Assembly: GCA_964392665.1 (NCBI GenBank) | Contig: CAYMQB010000004.1 | Coordinates: forward strand, 33,689-97,688 | Direction: 5' to 3' | Source of the DNA: CAYMQB01 sp964392665 | GTDB taxonomy: Bacteria; Hydrothermota; E44-bin80 | Length of the DNA stretch: 64,000 nt | Program-made: the position numbers and the translations under genes | The notes under the pieces: generated by a model | Databases searched by the model: none | Told to the model about the DNA's origin: nothing | The model's input: only the letters and a program-made list of their open reading frames with translations | In this document: positions 60,239 to 64,000 of the stretch, piece after piece | How the letters are laid out: the number at the start of each line of letters is the position of its first letter | Position numbering within the stretch: position 1 is the stretch's first letter

Positions 60239-61036
60239 ATGGAATTACTTCACCAAAATCTTATTCGGATTCAGAAGAAAATCCTGATTCCCTCTATTTT
60301 TCTCTTACTGGTAGCATCACTCCAACCAGATAGCCTTCTCCAGAATGTTACAGAAAGAGTCTGTGTTACAAAGAAAGCAGGTAAAATTCCCATAGTTATT
60401 TTCGACCTCGATGGAACTCTTTTCGATAACGGTTCAAGATCAAAAAGGATTTTTCTTGAATTTGCAGAAGGAAAAGGGGACATTACATTAAAGAAAAGGG
60501 TCCAAATGCTCAATGCACATAAAATGAAATATAAAGTCAGAGAAAGTCTTATTGAAGCGTGTATCGAAGATTCGACACTACTTAAGGAAATTCTCGATTC
60601 CTGGAGAAGAAACTTTTTTAAAAATGAATATCTCGAATACGATGAACCGATTCCGGGGAGTGTAGACTTTGTAAGTACCTTACATGACTCAGGTGCTCTC
60701 ATTATTTACCTAACAGGCAGGGATGTTTCCGCTATGCTCGAAGGCACGGTTTCTTCCCTTCAGGAAAATGGCTTTCCTATTGGTGTAGAGCACACTGAAC
60801 TCATAATGAAACCTGAACGATTCGCGAAAACCTTTACCTATAAGAAAAGAGTTTTGAAGTATATCGAAAAAATCGGAGATGTTGTAGCGGCATTTGAAAA
60901 CGAACCTGCAAATATCAACCTACTTTACGAAACCTTTCCTGATGCTATATCAGTCTTTCTTGAAACAAAGCACAAACCCAATGCACCACCCGTCAACCAA
61001 GGTATTTTTCACTTAAAAAATTTCATAGAAAATTAG
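60239..61036 (+). CDS. HAD-superfamily hydrolase with a signal-like N-terminus
   Basis: A 265-residue protein. After an N-terminal hydrophobic stretch (ILIPSIFLLLVASLQ, residues 15-29) comes the HAD motif I, IVIFDLDGTLFDNG (nucleophile Asp near residue 55), then motif II in IIYLTGRDVSAML. A motif III Lys follows, and a DVVAAFENEPANINL motif IV-like end. The catalytic Asp-x-Asp pair is intact, so a phosphatase is likely. The hydrophobic N-terminus suggests export or membrane anchoring, uncommon for HAD enzymes. No ribosome-binding site is visible at the ATG. It overlaps nothing and is followed 1 bp later by the C39-like protease gene. Confidence 0.75.
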   Translation: MELLHQNLIRIQKKILIPSIFLLLVASLQPDSLLQNVTERVCVTKKAGKIPIVIFDLDGTLFDNGSRSKRIFLEFAEGKGDITLKKRVQMLNAHKMKYKVRESLIEACIEDSTLLKEILDSWRRNFFKNEYLEYDEPIPGSVDFVSTLHDSGALIIYLTGRDVSAMLEGTVSSLQENGFPIGVEHTELIMKPERFAKTFTYKKRVLKYIEKIGDVVAAFENEPANINLLYETFPDAISVFLETKHKPNAPPVNQGIFHLKNFIEN

Positions 61037-61037
61037 A

Positions 61038-63416
61038 ATGGAGATAGGACGTGAAATTATGACAGGGAAAATGTACAGCAAAATATATATCCTGGTTGCT
61101 TTCCTATTTCTTGGTGGAATTCCGCAAACGTTGCAGAACCAGGAGAAAAGACTTGCCCAACCCATTTTTCTTCCCCCTTCTTATATCCTGTTTTCAAGTG
61201 AATCGAGAAACGGGGTTTTTCTTTATGATGAAACTGACAAAACCATAACAACAATTTCTGATAAAAGGGGAAGTGGAAGATACTTTATTGTTTCAGAAGA
61301 GAATAATCTAATTGGTTATAAGGAAATATCCAATAAGATAGATAAACCTTTTCAAAGGGTTTGTTTCTATAATCCTTTGTTAAGAGAACCAGTGTATCGA
61401 TCAGAATGGTATCCTCTCTGCGGAAATCCTTCCATTTCTCTTGATGGTAGAAAGGCTTTTTCCAGGGGAAAAAGTGTTATAATACTGGATAAATCGGATG
61501 AAATAGAACTCGATATTGGTTTTTATGCAAATCTCTCCCCCATCTCTCATAATGGTAAATCTCTTGTCTTTAATGATGAAAATGACCAGTTATGGGTAAT
61601 CGATATTTATTCAAAAATAAAGGAGAAAATCACGGACGAAAAATTAGGTTACTGTGGTCCATCCTGGTCCCCCGACGATAAGAAGATTCTCTTTTCTTCT
61701 CTCGACGGAGAACTTTTCGTGTATTATGTCGAAGAGGATTCCCTTATCCACATTGGAACAGGCGATTCTCCTCGATGGCTCGATAATGAAAATATCTGCT
61801 TTGTAAAACAGGAAGTAGAACATTATACCCTCATAAGTTCAGACATTACCATCTATAACATCAAGAACATCAAGAAAACTGCTTTTCAAACCCCTGATGA
61901 ACTCGAAACTGAACCTTCTCTCTACAATAATAGACTATTTTATGTTTCACTTATCGACGGAGCAATCTACGAAGCAGATATCGAAGATAATAGAATCGTT
62001 GAAAGAAAGAAGATACTCGATGAAAAAATGATAAATTCCGATGATAAATTCCCCGTGAGGGAGCAACGGGGAGACATAATTCTCAATATACCCTATCTTC
62101 ATCAACTCTATGACACAAAGGATTCATTTAGCGGTGGATGGGCATGCGGTCCCACTTCTTGCGTAATGGCTGTCCAGACTTACAACAAACTCCCCAATTG
62201 GGCAACCATCTGCTCCTTGCCTTACGGGCATATGAGTCTATTCGGCAGATATATAAGCGACGTTTACACATATAATGAAATTACATACGACTGGATGAGT
62301 TATGATGCTGGCGGTAATCCTGCATTTGGTGCTTACGGCTATATATGCCCTGGCGGAGCAGCATTATGGGCTAATATGGAACAGTATATCATATGGCATT
62401 TAATAAATTCATTTATGGATACCTCTCCTACCTGGACTGAGTTTCTTACCGAGATTGATAACGGTTATCCTGTTGTTGTATCGACGCAACTCACGACTGC
62501 AGGTCACATCATCCTTGGAAAGGGATATGTCGAAGCTCAACACACGTTAATCTCAAACGACCCTTACGGAAACAAGAATTCAGGTTATCCAAACTATTAT
62601 GGAAGCGGCTCATTTTATGACTGGCCCGGTTACAACAACGGTTATGAAAACCTCAATCAAGTAAAGGTCTACATTGGTTCAAGGTATGATTTCCCTTCAA
62701 CCGTAAAGATATACGATGACCTGGATACTGTTTTCTCTTTTAAAGGCAGTTGGCTTGAAAGAACAGGTGGTTACGATATGCATTCATACTACACCGATGC
62801 TGCTGTTCAAGGAGATACGGCATTCTGGAAAATTCATATCACCCAGCCCGATACTGTTTCTGTCTATACAGAATTTTACAGGGGCGGAGATAGAGTAAAA
62901 AATGCGCACTATTTTGTAAAACATAAAAATGGAACAACAGAAACAATCGTTGACCAGCGGGGCTACGGGCTTTCTGGATGGTACGAACTTGGAACTTATT
63001 ATTTCGAGGATAGCGTCACCGTGGGCGCAACAGATACAGGAAGCGATTCACTTGGCATCGTCCTCGCAGATGCGGTTATGCTCGTCTTCCACAATGCTAC
63101 GGAAATCAAAGAGACCGAAGAGAAGAGGGAACAGAGAACACAATTGAGCATCTTTCCTAATCCATTTACAAAAGAGGTAGAAATAAGAATGCAGATTCCC
63201 GAAATTACGAAAATGGAAAATAAGAATTTCCCAATTTCCCAATTTCCAATTTCGCTTTGTATCTACGATTTGAGTGGACGACTGGTTAAATCTTTTTCGC
63301 TAGATACCGGGCACTTCACACTTGGCACTAACTTAAATGCCGGCGTTTACTTCTTGAAACTCGAAGACCCAAAATCAAGAAAAATCTATACGACAAAACT
63401 TCTAAAAATTAAGTAG
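61038..63416 (+). CDS. Secreted C39-like cysteine peptidase with propeller, golvesin-like domain and sorting domain
   Basis: A 792-residue protein. Seen: a signal peptide (YSKIYILVAFLFLGGIPQT) and an N-terminal TolB-like propeller (about 45-330, e.g. WSPDDKKILFSSLDGELF). A C39/papain-like peptidase domain follows (about 345-545), with Cys370 in WACGPTSC and the His in TAGHIILGKGY near residue 490. A golvesin/Xly-type domain comes next (YYFEDSVTVGATDTGSDSLG, LADAVMLVF), then a sorting domain (FPNPFTKEVEIRMQIPEITK, YDLSGRLVKSF, GVYFLKLE). C39-like folds cleave peptides, often after double Gly or in cell-wall peptides. Start is uncertain: the ATG at 61059 has a better ribosome-binding site (AGATAGGA) than the one at 61038. 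Confidence 0.82.
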   Translation: MEIGREIMTGKMYSKIYILVAFLFLGGIPQTLQNQEKRLAQPIFLPPSYILFSSESRNGVFLYDETDKTITTISDKRGSGRYFIVSEENNLIGYKEISNKIDKPFQRVCFYNPLLREPVYRSEWYPLCGNPSISLDGRKAFSRGKSVIILDKSDEIELDIGFYANLSPISHNGKSLVFNDENDQLWVIDIYSKIKEKITDEKLGYCGPSWSPDDKKILFSSLDGELFVYYVEEDSLIHIGTGDSPRWLDNENICFVKQEVEHYTLISSDITIYNIKNIKKTAFQTPDELETEPSLYNNRLFYVSLIDGAIYEADIEDNRIVERKKILDEKMINSDDKFPVREQRGDIILNIPYLHQLYDTKDSFSGGWACGPTSCVMAVQTYNKLPNWATICSLPYGHMSLFGRYISDVYTYNEITYDWMSYDAGGNPAFGAYGYICPGGAALWANMEQYIIWHLINSFMDTSPTWTEFLTEIDNGYPVVVSTQLTTAGHIILGKGYVEAQHTLISNDPYGNKNSGYPNYYGSGSFYDWPGYNNGYENLNQVKVYIGSRYDFPSTVKIYDDLDTVFSFKGSWLERTGGYDMHSYYTDAAVQGDTAFWKIHITQPDTVSVYTEFYRGGDRVKNAHYFVKHKNGTTETIVDQRGYGLSGWYELGTYYFEDSVTVGATDTGSDSLGIVLADAVMLVFHNATEIKETEEKREQRTQLSIFPNPFTKEVEIRMQIPEITKMENKNFPISQFPISLCIYDLSGRLVKSFSLDTGHFTLGTNLNAGVYFLKLEDPKSRKIYTTKLLKIK

Positions 63417-63512
63417 TTGCCACTATCCCCTCTCCCTAAATTCCACATTGCGATTTACCGCCGAATCGAATCATATGAGACGATCTGACCTCTTGATTTC
63501 ACTATCTCGATG

Positions 63513-64000
63513 TTACCTTTTCTCTGCGAGCTTTTTTACCTCTTTTATGTCCAAACCAAGTCCTTTGGCGACGCGGCTGCCGTACTCGGTATCAGCCCTG
63601 TAGAATAGGGCTGTTTGACGCAGCTGGATTTCCTTCTTGGCGTTACCAAGATGGTCTACAATATTTCCAATGAGGTGTTCCCTCGCTTCATCTGTCATCA
63701 CCTTTCTGTAGAGATTTCCCGCCTGAACGAAGTCGTCGTTGGGATGAACAAACTTTTGACGCGCAGCCTTTCCTGAAAATTCCAGTGCTGGTTCCGCCAC
63801 ATCGGGTTCTGGTTCAGGACCTTCAAAGCTATTCGGATAGTAGTTTGGCAGTCCACCGAAATTGCCATCCACTCTCATGGCTCCGTCCCGCTGATAGGTA
63901 TTGACCTTGACGCCTCTCGGTGAATTCACCGGTATCAGGTGATAATTCGGTCCAAGGCGGTACCGCTGCGCATCGTGATAGAATACGATCCGTCCCTGGA
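63513..64000 (-). CDS. Catalase (partial, N-terminus off the right edge)
   Basis: The minus-strand frame is open from 63513 to the window edge. I translated the last 71 bp: RIVFYHDAQRYRLGPNYHLI followed by PVNSPRGVKVNTYQRDGAMR. This is the heme-binding region of monofunctional catalases (R-x-F-x-Y-x-D-x-x-R-Y-R-LG-N, with the Tyr being the axial heme ligand). The rest (HPNDDFVQAGNLYRKVMTDE, LGNAKKEIQLRQTALFYRAD) is the normal C-terminal domain of small-subunit catalases, which dispose of H2O2. The frame must continue beyond the window. A GTG at 63929 is only an internal Val codon, not the start. Codons are GC-richer (CGG, CTG, CCG) than the neighbours. Confidence 0.92.
   Translation of the reverse strand, partial: QGRIVFYHDAQRYRLGPNYHLIPVNSPRGVKVNTYQRDGAMRVDGNFGGLPNYYPNSFEGPEPEPDVAEPALEFSGKAARQKFVHPNDDFVQAGNLYRKVMTDEAREHLIGNIVDHLGNAKKEIQLRQTALFYRADTEYGSRVAKGLGLDIKEVKKLAEKR

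Noticed and set aside
1..64000. tRNA, rRNA, riboswitch or phage genes
   Set aside because: I scanned gaps for cloverleaf/T-loop motifs, conserved rRNA stretches, integrases and attachment duplications and found none I could support.

Overview
The window is an AT-rich (roughly 36-38 % GC by eye) bacterial chromosome segment. Gene content points to a Gram-negative member of the FCB superphylum, most likely an uncultured candidate phylum of the WOR-3/Stahlbacteria, TA06 or Cloacimonadota kind. The reasons are several secreted proteins with type IX secretion-like C-terminal sorting domains, an Omp85/TamB pair, a Tat translocase gene, a GreA protein with a very long helical N-terminus, and small four-helix-bundle and DUF5674 genes. 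This assignment is inference from gene style; no rRNA or tRNA is present.

Region 1-26.3 kb, all on the minus strand, is a surface polysaccharide locus. Transcription appears to enter at about 26.2 kb with a NusG/UpxY-like antiterminator, then passes through ATP sulfurylase, APS kinase, an alkaline-phosphatase-superfamily enzyme and a GDP-mannose dehydratase/reductase-like gene. It continues into a flippase, six GT4-type glycosyltransferase modules, two GT2 enzymes, five SAM methyltransferases and an O-antigen ligase/polymerase-like protein. Sulfate activation without visible reduction genes suggests a sulfated glycan. Three small-gene cassettes bounded by inverted or palindromic repeats interrupt this locus: two four-helix-bundle genes and one DUF5674 pair.

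Region 26.3-30.7 kb (minus) holds a second Asp-box/sorting-domain protein, an acidic zinc-ribbon protein and holA. A divergent promoter at 30.75 kb then drives serS, a Mut7-C RNase/SpoIID-lipoprotein fusion, a BamA/TamA-like protein and TamB on the plus strand (30.8-39.2 kb). A minus-strand operon (39.3-41.3 kb) encodes an outer-membrane barrel protein, a DnaA-C-like DNA-binding protein and a NUDIX hydrolase.

Region 41.6-44.4 kb (plus) is the ribosomal/tRNA operon rpsP-khpA-trmD-rplS-rnhB-yraN, with rimM apparently missing. Region 44.5-55.1 kb (plus) carries secreted proteins (a FlgD/T9SS-sorted protein and a C25 gingipain-like protease), YjbQ, large GreA and an S9 peptidase. Region 55.4-58.5 kb (minus) is an ECF sigma - membrane protein - bactofilin-like operon, preceded by tatC. 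Region 58.6-63.4 kb (plus) has a probably acquired DUF1846 gene, a HAD protein with a signal-like N-terminus and a secreted C39-like protease. A GC-richer catalase fragment runs off the right edge.

Promoters match a TTGACA-17 bp-TATATT consensus repeatedly. Two of them (the nusG-like gene and serS) place the -10 box exactly 7 bp before the ATG, which implies leaderless mRNAs.
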